Source of the DNA: Centroberyx gerrardi
Taxonomy: Eukaryota; Chordata; Actinopteri; Beryciformes; Berycidae
Assembly (NCBI RefSeq): GCF_048128805.1
Contig: NC_136005.1
Span: 21,352,260 to 21,416,259 of the forward strand
Length of the DNA: 64,000 bases
Direction: 5' to 3'
In this document: one piece after another, positions 21,501-33,106 of the stretch
Numbering within the stretch: position 1 is the first letter of the stretch
Layout of the letters: each line of letters begins with the position of its first letter
Made by a program: the position numbers and the translations under genes
Notes under the pieces: generated by a model
Told to the model about the DNA's origin: nothing
Databases searched by the model: none
The model's input: the letters and a program-made list of their open reading frames with translations, nothing else

Positions 21501-24227
21501 AGAGTGTTACTGATTTTGCATCACCAGCAGAGGATGGCTCACTGGTGCGGGTTAGGCAATAAGCAGCAGTGTTGGTCAACCTGTCATTCCAGGACAGGAG
21601 GAAGGTTTGCACATCCTCCTCTGCTCTTGGGCGGATGACAGCAACGAACATCTGAAGGCCCTCCAGTGTGACCTTCATGTAACAGGGAGAGAAAGAGAAG
21701 AAGAAGAAGAGTGAATCTGAATGACTCCTACAGCGGAACTGTTCCAACATAGACTATGGAGGATTTTGTCCTTACCTTTCTGCTGAACAGCAGTGAAAGG
21801 CGACTTTCTCTCTCTAGCTCTTCCCACAGCTCCTGCTCCATCTGTCTGAGACAGCGGTGCCTCGCTACAGTCCAGACCTGTGCACATCAATGATTTGTCA
21901 GTCTCAACATGAACATAATGTAGCTGATAGAAGATTAATGTAACAGGAACGTACACTGAATGTAAATATGGGTTCGGTTGAAGATGTATGTTGTATTTAC
22001 CAGTTCAGCCATAAAGAGCTTTCTCGCCTCCGTCTTCTCTGCTATTTCCTGGAACCTTTAAAAGTATCAAGGATTCTTTTTTTCTATCTTTTCACAATGT
22101 TGTGCATTTGTATCAAGTTTTAATGTAATATGCCAGTTTTCTGTCAGTTCAACAATCACAGACATGAACAGTTTGACTCACTCTTCCAGGAAGCATCTTC
22201 CTGCCAGCAGCCAGGTCTTCATATTTCCCACAGATATATGTGGAGGAACTTCATCCTGCTGCTTCATGAGCAGAAACTGCCTCATGAGCTTCTTCTGCAA
22301 GACAGATTTAGTGTTCGCTTTGAATCAGTTAACAGGATGCCATCTAATGCTCATGAGTTACTTCAATATGAACTATGCATGTTTACATTTACAATGAGTC
22401 AATGACTAGACTCACCTCTGTTTGGTAGAAATCCTGCTCCTTCTCAGAAACACTTTCAAGTACACTGCAGTCAGAGACCTGAACCTGGGATGCCTCCTTC
22501 CCAGAATCCTTCACTCCTTTCTGCAACTCTTTCAGCCCATCACCAAAGCTCACATCCTCACCAGTCTCCATACTGACCAAGGACACCTTCACTGACTGAA
22601 CACAAAGGATTTTAAATAAATAAAAGTATGTCAAAACTGTTTTCTCAGTACAATGGCTTATGGTTGCTTTAAAACAACACATTTCTTGTGACATAATGTG
22701 AAAACAGCGAGGATTACCAGCTCAGAAATCAGCTCTTCATCCCGAGAGTCTTGTGGAGAAGCCTTCAACTGCTGAGGCTCCGCCTCTTCTGGCCCCTCGG
22801 AGTTGGTGAGGTGATGGTGAGGCGGGCAGGCTGCGGTGGTCTGGACTCTGTAGTCCATCTCCTGTACGGCACACATGACGGCCTCCCTGGCAGTGAAGAC
22901 GCTGTCATCAAAGTCCAGCAGCTTGAATGATATCAGCCGGTCCTCAAACCTGTTGTAGACCTCAGTGATCATGGCTTGGGCCACTGATGTGGAGATGCGA
23001 CTCAGAAGTGCTGTTGGAAAATGTCCAAACTGAGAAAGACAAGGATCCGCTGTGTCTGCCAGCAGTGTGCCAATCTCAGCAGTGGCAGCTTCAGCCCTGC
23101 TTCCCCCAGCAGCAGCCACGATGGGACGCTGAGCCTGGGATGGTTTGTCCTCAGCTGGCTCTGGTTCCTCCAGAAAGAACTTCAGAGCAATCTTCACCAC
23201 CTTTGGCACCAGGGTGGCAGTACTTTGCTGAAGCATCTCCAAGAGTGTTACTGATTTTGCATCACCAGCAGAGGATGGCTCACTGGTGCGGGTTAGGCAA
23301 TAAGCAGCAGTGTTGGTCAACCTGTCATTCCAGGACAGGAGGAAGGTTTGCACATCCTCCTCTGCTCTTGGGCGGATGACAGCAACGAACATCTGAAGGC
23401 CCTCCAGTGTGACCTTCATGTAACAGGGAGAGAAAGAGAAGAAGAAGAAGAGTGAATCTGAATGACTCCTACAGTGGAACTGGTACAATACAGACTATGG
23501 AGGATTTTGTCCTTACCTTTCTGCTGAACAGCAGTGAAAGGCGACTTTCTCTCTCTAGCTCTTCCCACAGCTCCTGCTCCATCTGTCTGAGACAGCGGTG
23601 CCTCGCTACAGTCCAGACCTGTGCACATCAATGATTTGTCAGTCTCAACATGAATATAATATAGCTGATAGCAGATTAATTTAACAGGAACGTACACTGA
23701 ATGTAAATATGGGTTCGGTTGAAGATGTATGTTGTATTTACCAGTTCAGCCATAAAGAGCTTTCTCGCCTCCATCTTCTCTGCTATTTCCTGGAACCTTT
23801 AAAAATATCAAGGATTTTGTTATCTGTCTTTTCACAATGTTGTGTTTTAATGTAATGTCAGTTTTCTGGCAATTCAACAATCAAAGACATGAACAGTTTG
23901 ACTCACTCTTCCAGGAAGCATCTTCCTGCCAGCAGCCAGGTCTTCATATTTCCCACAGATATATGTGGAGGAACTTCATCCTGCTGCTTCATGAGCAGAA
24001 ACTGCCTCATGAGCTTCTTCTGCAAGACAGATTTAGTGTTCGCTTTGAATCAGTTAACAGGATGCCATCTAATGCTCATGAGTTACTTCAATATGAACTA
24101 TGCATGTTTACATTTACAATGAGTCTATGACTAGACTCACCTCTGTTTGGTAGAAATCCTGCTCCTTCTCAGACAAAGAGGACGGTCTCATGAGTTGGAC
24201 TTGTTGGAGAATGACCTTGGTGTCCAT
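18507..24227 (-). CDS. Unrecognised gene with a triplicated exon cassette
   Basis: I do not recognise the family. Minus-strand exons in order: 24227-24141 (ATG at 24227), then cassette 3 (24019-23907, 23796-23742, 23618-23517, 23413-22718), linker 22595-22416, cassette 2 (22294-22182, 22055-22001, 21877-21776, 21672-20977), linker 20854-20675, cassette 1 (20553-20441, 20314-20260, 20136-20035, 19931-19239), then 19115-18960, 18751-18712, 18601-18507. All have GT-AG ends and fit in phase: 1210 residues. Each cassette encodes KKLMRQFLLMKQQ..., a charged helical stretch with QELWEELERESRL, and a 231-232 residue exon (VTLEGLQMF ... DEELISEL). The protein is soluble-looking, rich in E/Q/K/L, with no signal peptide or membrane segment; it ends in a basic tail with six lysines and FFRRIWKMIKP. 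First exon and any upstream exon are the least certain parts. Function unknown. Confidence 0.72.
19239..24019 (-). repeat. Tandem array of three 1741-bp exon-cassette units
   Basis: Corresponding exon borders recur at exactly 1741 bp: 19931/21672/23413, 20136/21877/23618, 20314/22055/23796, 20553/22294, 20854/22595. Units 1 and 2 are identical over long stretches including introns (for example around 19505-19897 versus 21246-21638). Unit 3 differs around 23475-23880 and carries a 16-bp net deletion in one intron (24019 instead of 24035). Unit 1 differs near 19260-19480 and lacks three coding bases. Confidence 0.93.
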
Positions 24228-24688
24228 GACTGACAGACTCCAGGTCAAACTCCTGGAGAAAAGCAGGAAAAATTCAATTCATGAGAGTTAGATACCATCA
24301 CTGAAAACTACAGATTTAAATCAACACCTAATATCCTCACATTGCTAACCCTAACCACGCAATTTGTAAAAGATATGTAAAGATATTTAGGTAACTAACT
24401 TAGAAACGCTGTTTAAAATGCTGAAAGAATCTCAAGAATTCACAAACCTGGTACAAGGAAAATCTCTCAAGGTCTTTTGATTGCAGTGAGTGAAAGAATA
24501 CGCGCACACAGATGGTTTAGATAGCTGACAATTCAGATACCAAGTGACTGATCCAATGTCTGAAATGACCGATGTTGTGTCACACTACAGTTCTGTTCCA
24601 GTGTATGGAATGTAGCCCACTATGGCATCACCATTGTGACGTGTGAGGTTCCTGACAAGAAAAAGTTACAATGTGGCAATACTGAAAC

Positions 24689-24742
<54 letters not shown>
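24689..24742. repeat. (TTA)n microsatellite
   Basis: About eighteen perfect TTA units, in the probable first intron or upstream region of the exon-cassette gene. Confidence 0.95.
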
Positions 24743-24759
24743 CATTCTTATTGACCTAC

Positions 24760-24924
24760 AAAATCTTTGTATAAGGTATACACCAACCGGACCAGGTCAT
24801 CTTTGGTCTTCAGCCTAAACTCTAAAGGCGAGGATGAGCTGAGGATCGCTGCCTCCTGCTCATAAGAGGCCAAAAAGTCTGAGTTGTAGCTTGCAGTCAG
24901 ACCTCGCTGAGCCTTAACAGGCAT
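24760..24924 (-). CDS. Candidate upstream exon beginning MPVKAQRG
   Basis: On the minus strand an open stretch from ATG 24924 reads MPVKAQRGLTASYNSDFLAS and on to DDLVRLVYTLYKDF, where a GTAGGT donor follows (55 codons). It looks protein-coding and lies in the right place to be the true first exon of the exon-cassette gene. However, the donor leaves phase 0 whereas the next exon (acceptor near 24250) needs phase 2, so either an exon is missing, another donor is used, or this belongs to a different gene. Confidence 0.4.
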
Positions 24925-24929
24925 TAATG

Positions 24930-27600
24930 AAATCTTTAAAAAATGTTATGTCAGTGTAGTCTGTTCACATGGCTATACATACAAAAGAGAGAGAGAGAGA
25001 GAATTGGCAGCCTGGGCGCTCCAGAGTATCAGGACTTAAAGAGCCAAATCAAACGGCATCTCTTTGTATCAGTAAGTGCTGAATTCTATGGGCATCTCTC
25101 CTCAGTGATTCATTGACACAGGCATTTTATCTCCCATAGCACTGAACACACTTAAACACAGTTAAACATCTTGAGCTGTAATTTTATTCCTCCTTTATTT
25201 AGCCAGGAAGGTCCCATTGAGATACGATATCTCTTCCTCCAGCGAGTCCTGGTCAATATGACGGCAAAAGCTGAAAGTTTCACATAAAACAATGTTCCAC
25301 ATAAACACAGACTACATAAAAACATCACAATAGGCAAAAACCATCAATCTACACCATGAAGTCTGGTCATATTAAGTTTAATTATTTCTAATGAGTAGAG
25401 ATGAGACTTTAATCTCAGAATTCTGAGATTAATCTCAGAATTCAAAATTTTCATGTGGCCCTAATCCTCTTCCTAGCGCTGCTGTCCAATAGGTCGGCTA
25501 TATCCACACAAGGCAAACGCAGCCCCAACAGTTGAATCCAAAAAGTGATTAGAACACTTCCTTTCAACACCCACACAGCAATGGGACCTGCCTACATCCT
25601 TCCTAAATGCCGCGCTCAGTGCCACCCTTGCCTGAGTCTGTGCCCCACCTTAACCACCCCAGTCAAAATGGCCTGGACACGCCACTGACTGTTTTATTGA
25701 CAGACAGCACCTGTGTTTGTTGTATTTTCTATCATTTGGATTAGCTCAAGGAGAAAACGAGCAAAGAAGACCTTTAATTCCTTTAAAGGGGCAATAAGTA
25801 TGTTTTTTTTGTTGGCAGGGTTCATCCATACCAACATAATTGAATTACAGAACAGCTGTATTTCAGCCAACATACACTGGTTTAATAGAACCATTAAAGT
25901 CAGTCTGGTTCCTTTGCTTCAATCACCACACTCATCATGTAAGGACAGAGAGGATTACACCCATCCATGTACTCCCCACCCCTCGACTATTATACATTAC
26001 ATATTATATATGACTAATTTTGTTAATCAATTCATCTGTATATTTGTTTATTTATGTATGTATGTATGTATGTATGTATGTATATAAGCAATTTTCCAAA
26101 GCAAAGTTGTAATGTGTGTAAAAATATACAGTACATCAAAACATAAATACACATTTGCACAAATGACTAAATTTGAATTCATCTAACTGGCTTCTGAATT
26201 GGGGCATAATTAGAATTGCATTCTCTGATGTTGGTTGATGAAATAGATCTATAGCATAAACCTAAGTTGACTCAAAACTTACCACACCCTGTTTAATGTT
26301 TTAATGTTTCTACAGCCACTGCTTGCTGCTCTATCCCAGCAACTGAAAAGCACTCCTTTCTTGCCAGGGGGTTTGGATCCCACTCCAAACGCATCCGAAA
26401 GACCAACAAATGAAGTCATAGCTGTTTTGAATTATTTCTCTCTGTCATTTTATTTTGGGCTGTATTCTGTCACTTCTGCCTGTTGTTGTCTGCTTCACCA
26501 AACATTGTTCAGTGTTTCAGAGAATTAAGTCATTTGATCACTTCCACCTTCACTGTGGCACTGCTAGATAAAGAGGGAGAAGGGGAAGTCATATTTATCA
26601 AGTCATGAAATTTTATTATTTTTATTATTACTTTTCTCTGCTTCTCGGAAACCGTAAGATCCACAGTAACCAAACTTGGCAGATACATTTGTATTGTCAG
26701 CCGCTACAAAATTTACATGAATCGGCCAGCTGGTGGCTCTATGACACGACACTTGACCTTTTGACCTATAACTTCTAAACTGTTTGACTTAGAAAAAAAA
26801 AATCTTCTTTCCATAGATTCCTTGGGTCAAGCCAAGTCAGGTGCACATAGTGGGGTCAATTTCCGCCATATTGGATTTTCCGCCATTTTGAAATTTATTA
26901 TAAAGTGTTTTTTCGCTTCCTCTTGTTTGACTTTTTGCCTCCAAAATGTGTACACAGCACTATCATACCGAGCTACACAAAGGATCCATTTTTTTCCTGA
27001 TTGGTTTAACGATATGGCTACAATTAGCCAACGAATTCTTGACCCGGAATGTCGCTAAGTAGAAAAATGGCCGTAACTTACTGACTGTGTGTCCAATCTT
27101 CACCAAATTTCACACTTATGTTGAATAGAGTTCAGAAACTACGTGTGCAAAACCACTTTAAAATTGTCCATTAGGGGGTGCCAAAATGTTGAAAGATTTA
27201 TTTCTCACAACTGCATGTACCAAATGTCATGAAATTTGCTACACATACTCAGTGGACAGGTACAAATCATAATCCAAAATTTGGTCCAAATTACTTCCGG
27301 TGGGCGTGGCCTATAATATTTTTGCTTATAACTTGGCTTGTGATTGGACGATTGCTACAAATCTTGCTGGGCTCCTTAGTAATCCTATTTGGAACGTTCT
27401 TACCAAGTTTCGTCCCAATTGGGGAAAGTAATGCCAAATGGCAGCGATAATAACCAGGTCTCTCATAGACCTCCATTGTATTTCATTGTATACCTAAGCA
27501 TTACGTACAGCAGAATCTTCTTTCAACTTTTTAAGTTCCAACTATGAGATAATTGTTTCTTTCTTTCTTCAAGAAGTCATCTTCAGTCCAATTGACGTGT
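24930..27600. repeat. Intergenic DNA with dispersed repeats
   Basis: No gene is supported. About 25180-25290 (CCTCCTTTATTTAGCCAGGA, GGTCCCATTGAGATACGAT) is a common fish interspersed repeat type. A (TATG)n microsatellite lies at 26047-26083. About 26640-27470 contains phrases such as CTTTTGACCTATAACTTCTA and CCGCCATATTGGATTTTCCG, which I also associate with dispersed fish repeats. Class assignments are not possible from reading alone. Confidence 0.5.
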
Positions 27601-27650
27601 TGAGCTTGAAACACTATCATCACTGCTTGCGGTTATATTTAAAATCAAAT

Positions 27651-27656
27651 TTTATT
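27651..27656 (-). terminator. Possible poly(A) signal of orc1
   Basis: AATAAA on the minus strand, about 1.27 kb beyond the orc1 stop at 28931. Nothing else that looks like a gene lies between, so 27640-28930 may be 3' UTR; a nearer non-canonical site is possible. Confidence 0.35.
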
Positions 27657-28930
27657 GCATATTCAATACTGAAACATAAAAATAAGATACACTACAGCAA
27701 CATTAAAAATGATACCAGAAACGGTAGAAATATCACATTTCAAATAAAACAAATGAAATGGGGACATCATAAAACTCTCCCATCACAAAAACAGATTTAA
27801 AACGAGACTTTAACAACCGGGTTTGTGAAAAAAAATAAGCGTGAAACTTCTATTAAGTTAAACACAAACATTTGATAAAATGTTCAAATGGTGTAACTTT
27901 TCCTGAAAATGAGTTTTGCTGTCAAGTGCTCCAAAAATGTCCCTCTGATGTTGCTGAAATGTCCAGTGTCACAAAACAACTGAAATAATGTAATTCTTGT
28001 GAAACTCTAAAGTAGAAATACATAACAAAAGGAGTCATTTAAGGTTTGAAAACTCAACCCTGTTTCATATATGGTAGATAGATTTTGATGAGAACTTTGA
28101 TGAGAACTTGGATCGGCAGGACTTTTCTTAGGTACTACATGAATAAAAAACAATTCTTTGTCCTCAGATCGTTTCAGTTCATATCACGACCATTTCAGGA
28201 TAGATCATAATTCAAGTTGAGCGTAAGTGCTAAGGTGCTGCCTTTGGAACACCCAGCTGTGGGCCCATATACATTAAAATATCTTATAAGCAGAGAATTG
28301 ATCTGAGACCAGTTTTCCTTATAAGTAGCTGGAGGGTCAAGCTTTTCTAAACATTTCCTTAGCATCTTTGTTGAAGTACTGCAAACACAAGACTCTAAAT
28401 AAATCCTCAAAAATTCTCATTGAAACTCATTGAAACATAAGCTTCCAACAGGCATGTTAGGACAGGCGAGGACAATACCAAAGATAACTGAAGAAAACCA
28501 GAAATGGGAATCTTCAATAGGAGTGAAAGGGAGGAAATTGCCAACTACAATCCAACCCCAGCCACCGCCCTCAGTCTGCAAATATCATTTGAGGCCTAGG
28601 CTAACAAAAAAAAGAAAGAGGAAAAAACCTGTGCTAAAATGTATTACAGTGCCTTCAAAACATCCAGCTATGATCCTCCCGTCTTTTAGAAGGACAGACA
28701 TCTCACAGTGACATTTTTACGGAAGGAATCTCTCAGTTTGACCAGGTAATTTGAGCCGACATGGCCATAACATTTCTGCCCCCTTGATGAACTATAGACG
28801 GCTGTGAGCCAGTCCAGCCCCACCCCCCTCCATCAGTCCATTACATTTCTCATGTGGTAAAAGGAAAAGTTGTAAGATAACCCCTGACCCAGTGTTAATG
28901 CAAAAATGTTCTCGGAGCAGCTGGCCTACT

Positions 28931-31900
28931 TCAGTCGGCCTTGAGGGCAAAGAGGACATCGTCCTGGCTGACGTTGAGGCGGACGCGCTGCTGCACTCCC
29001 AGGCGGCTGGGCTCCAGCAGAAGCAGACGGCAGGCTCCCAGACGCTGGCACACCGCCAGGCCCTCCGACACGCTGATGGGCTGCAGGCCCTCCACCCGAC
29101 ACAGCGCCTGGTGCTGCACAAACACCTGAGGAAAGAGAGGAGCAGAAAGAAGTAAGATGAGAAGATCAAGGTGGCAAGTTCAGAAGAGTTTTCCATTTTA
29201 ACTGTGTTTTCTCCGCCGGTGTGTACATGCTTTTACCTGTTGGAAGGTGGCCTCCTCCAATCCCAGCCGTCGAAACTCGGCAATGACCGCCCTCAGGAAC
29301 AGCTGTTCCTGAACCGATGCACACCTGAAAACACACAGCATTAGTCATCATTATCTCATGCCAGTTACAATTGGACACTTTAGCCGCATTTCTAAAACAT
29401 CTCAATGAAAAAAAAAGAAAAAAGAAAAAAAAACACCCAGTTAATCATCGACTGCTAATTGACAGCTAAATGACTCAACGACCATGACAGAATCTCACTT
29501 GATGGCAGTGATGTAGGCAGAGGAAAACATCTCGTTCAGCGCCTCCATCACGTGACTCATTCCCACCAATCCTGTGGCGGGACGGCTGGAGGCAGAGTGC
29601 TCGCAGATCTCGGTTGCTCGCCGACAGATGTCCAAACAGCGGCGAGCGTCGCCCGACAAAGCGGCCACCTGCGAGGGGAGAGGAACACTGAAATCATTCT
29701 GAACCCACTGTTAACTGCAAGTGACTGGACTCACGCTGTGCTTAATAACTAAGCTCAGTCAGGTGAGGCGACGGCTGCCGCTCCTTGCTACCTTTCTGGA
29801 GACCAACTGAAGAGCATCCTCCTCGAAGGCCTTGACCTTGTTCAGTCTGGACATGATAATCTGCTGCAGCTGCTTAAAGCTGTACGGCTGGAACGACATC
29901 CTTGTCAAGCCCTGGACACACAACAGACACCAAACAATTAGAATTGCATAACATTTTTGTTTCCATAATTAAAGGCCATGTAGGGAGGCATGGTCCCTGA
30001 TCAGTATATAGTCTCATCAAACCGCTCAAGCAGTCGCAATAATAACACACTGCTAGATTAATGTAAAATATAAATACACTACCACTCAAAAGTTTGGACA
30101 CACCACATTTTTCTTTATTTTTGTTATTTTAGAATAATAGTAAAGCATGCACAACTGCAAGCAGTGGTGTGAGAGCAGGAGTGTAAACTGAAATTGCGTC
30201 ACTACACGGTTTATGAAAGCTGTGTTAATACGACCTTTCACCGACAAAACATGGCAGAGAAAATCCAGCATGTGCCCTGGCACTGTGTCAGGACAGGCTT
30301 AGCGCTCTCACCAGTCTGCTAGCCACTCTGTTGATCATGATCCTCTCTGGCAGGTCCATGGTATTGGCAATCGTCAGCACCACCAAGCGGGCGTGGCGCC
30401 GTGTCGGCCAGTCAAATAGGTTATACATCACATTCTGTTTCCTGGTCCACAACAGGTCCAGCTGCAGTCATTGAAATATGTGAAACATACCACTGCTGTT
30501 AAGACGAAAAGACAACTTTGCAGCGGCTGAGGAAAAAAAAATGTCCAAAACTGTTGATTTTCCCCAGTATTTTTCAAATTTATACAGCAAGCCTTGGATG
30601 TGCTTCATGGCCTATAAGATCATGAAATTCACTTCAGGAACACATCAAACAACACAAGTTTCAAATCAAATCAATACAATCAGCGCATCCATTGTTTATT
30701 TACTTTTTTAGGAGAGGGCAGTTCACTCACCCAGTACTTTTTTTCCCACATGTAGGGTGTTGGTTAAGAGACGGCAAGATTTTCATGAAGCCACTGTTGA
30801 ACTGCACATGTTTGAACTGACTGTGGTGGTAAGCTTTAGGGCCCTGTTGATTTCATGTGCTTACCTACTTACACTTACACACTAGTGAGCTAGCACCCTC
30901 TAGTGCTGTTGAGCCTGGATGTGCGAGCTTTATGTAGAGGCATCAGTTTCATGGTGTGTGAAGATGGTAATGTGTAACTCTTTCTCTTGTTTCCATTTTA
31001 GACATTTGGAAAGTAGAGAAGGAGAAAGAGTGGGGGAGACGCAGAAAAGAAAGCTCAAGCAGGGACACACATGCAGCTGCAGAGGTGACGAACTTAACCA
31101 CTCGACTACCTCGGATCAGAGTTACGATGCTCTAACACAGCAGCAGTGAAATCAATTCTCAAGTGAACCGATTTACCAATAAAGTTGTTGAGAACTCCTC
31201 TCTTGCTAATGAGTGAACTGCAATTTCAATTACATTTTGAGCTGAATAAAGGTGAAAGCAGATCGAACCCAGTGCTGCAGTATATTCATAGTATTCCCAT
31301 GATGTCACATGCATTTCCTACCAGCTGTGGCTGCCATTTGATTACGATCACCTTTTATTTTCCTACCAAGATGGCGGTGGAATGATATAAGAAAATACAA
31401 TGAATAGAGCAAAACAAATGTCTAAAAGTAAAACGGCAATAGACAAGAGTGTTCTTTTTTTTTGTTCTCATGCAAAGTAAAAGCCCAGTGGATACATCAT
31501 CATACGCCACAGAAGGCCAAGCAGGTTTCCATTCCAACCAAACGCTTGCAGAGTTCACCGATTAGCACAACTTCCACCAGAGCGAGCGAGGGAGCAGCCA
31601 GTTCATGAAATCAGCCGCTGTAGTGTTTGGTTGGAAGGAAAGCCTGCAGACTGTCGGCCCTCCGCGGCACAAGCCGTGTTCTTACTTCGTCCACCAGCAG
31701 CACGGTGGTGTCCTTCCTGGGCGCCGGGTTGCTGAGCCTCTTCTCCAGCAGAGCTGCTGCGTGGTCGGCTGTGGCCTTCTGACCGGTCAGTTTCTGCAGA
31801 GAGGAGACGAGGTCAGGCATGATGGTGTCATCCAACAGAGTCGAAATTTACCCACATATTTAATTAAAGAAGCAGTAAGTAAGACTTTGGCTGTCCTATA

Positions 31901-33050
31901 GCACTTACTGTGAGGCTATACTCACAAAGCCATGCACTCATAGGACTATACTGGATGTTAAAAGAAAAAAATGCGCAATCCTTTCTCTTACTGTAACATT
32001 TGTTTTTTTTGTTAAATGTTATGGCAAGAAAGAAAACTGTTTCTACAGAGACCACCACTGTCAAATTTTGGAGCTATACTGTATCAATCTAAAGTTAGGA
32101 CACGCACATTTTTCTTTATTTTTTACTATTTTTCACATTTTAGAATAATAGTAAAGACATCAAAACTATGAAATAACACAAATGCAATTATGCAGTGACC
32201 AAAAAATGAAAATTATCTTATATTTTAGATTCTTTAAAGTAGCCGCCCTTTGTCTTGATGGAAAGGCAAAGGTTTTGGAAAGAACTTCATACATAGGCTT
32301 CAACTTCACTATTTATATTTGTCTCAGAAACAAATTTCAAGCATTTAAGCAGAAGCCTTTAGATCAAAATGGCTTTAAGATAATGAAAAACATAGTACAT
32401 TCAATCAGGTGTGTCCAAACCTTTGACTGGTAGTGTACGCCTGCAAAACTAGTGCAGTAAATACCTGTGCTGGGGTGTGCGCCTTTATTCTGTCCTCACC
32501 TGCAGAATCTGCACGTAGGCCTGGTGAGGGTCTGTCATCTTCATGCCGTTGATCTCAATGAAGTGAAAGGGAGGGATCTCGTCCATGTCCGACGCATGCT
32601 GCAGACAGCGCATCACCTCGTGCACCGTAGCCGTCTTGCCTGTGCCCGGGACACCAGAGATGTACATACACCTGAAACAAGTCAGTGAAGCACCGATAAA
32701 TAAGAGGAAGAGCCAGTGATGTCAGAAATTCTGAATTCTTACTCCGGAGCTGCTGCTGTTCAATATATCTACCTATCTATCTAAAACTAGACTCTCAAAT
32801 GTTGGGATAAGTGCTCAGACAGACTAAATTCTTTAATTCTAAGCCGCCTCGATTCTTATTCCTCTTGAAATCTTAAAACACGGTCGATGTTGTTGACCCA
32901 GTGAGTCCTCATGGGATGAAAACTGTCAGACGCTCCTCTTACCCTCCGGTGCCATCCATGATCTTGCTCTCCACAAAGTTGTAGATGTCCTGAAACTCCT
33001 GCTCTCGGCAGGGCAGAGATTCTGGCACCGAGGACACATGCAACCTTGTG

Positions 33051-33106
<56 letters not shown>

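Noticed and set aside
21246-21638. A 130-codon plus-strand frame repeated at 19505, 21246 and 22987
   Set aside because: It is the antisense shadow of the large minus-strand cassette exon, which has matching splice sites and phase in all copies; the plus frame has no domain or splice support.
19239-23413. Three separate tandem gene copies instead of one gene
   Set aside because: There is only one start-like exon at the right end and one set of terminal exons with a poly(A) signal at the left end, and all cassette junctions are in phase.
28612-28660. ATTACAGTGCCTTCAAAAC, resembling a Tc1 terminus
   Set aside because: Only about 19 bases match and no opposite end is visible.
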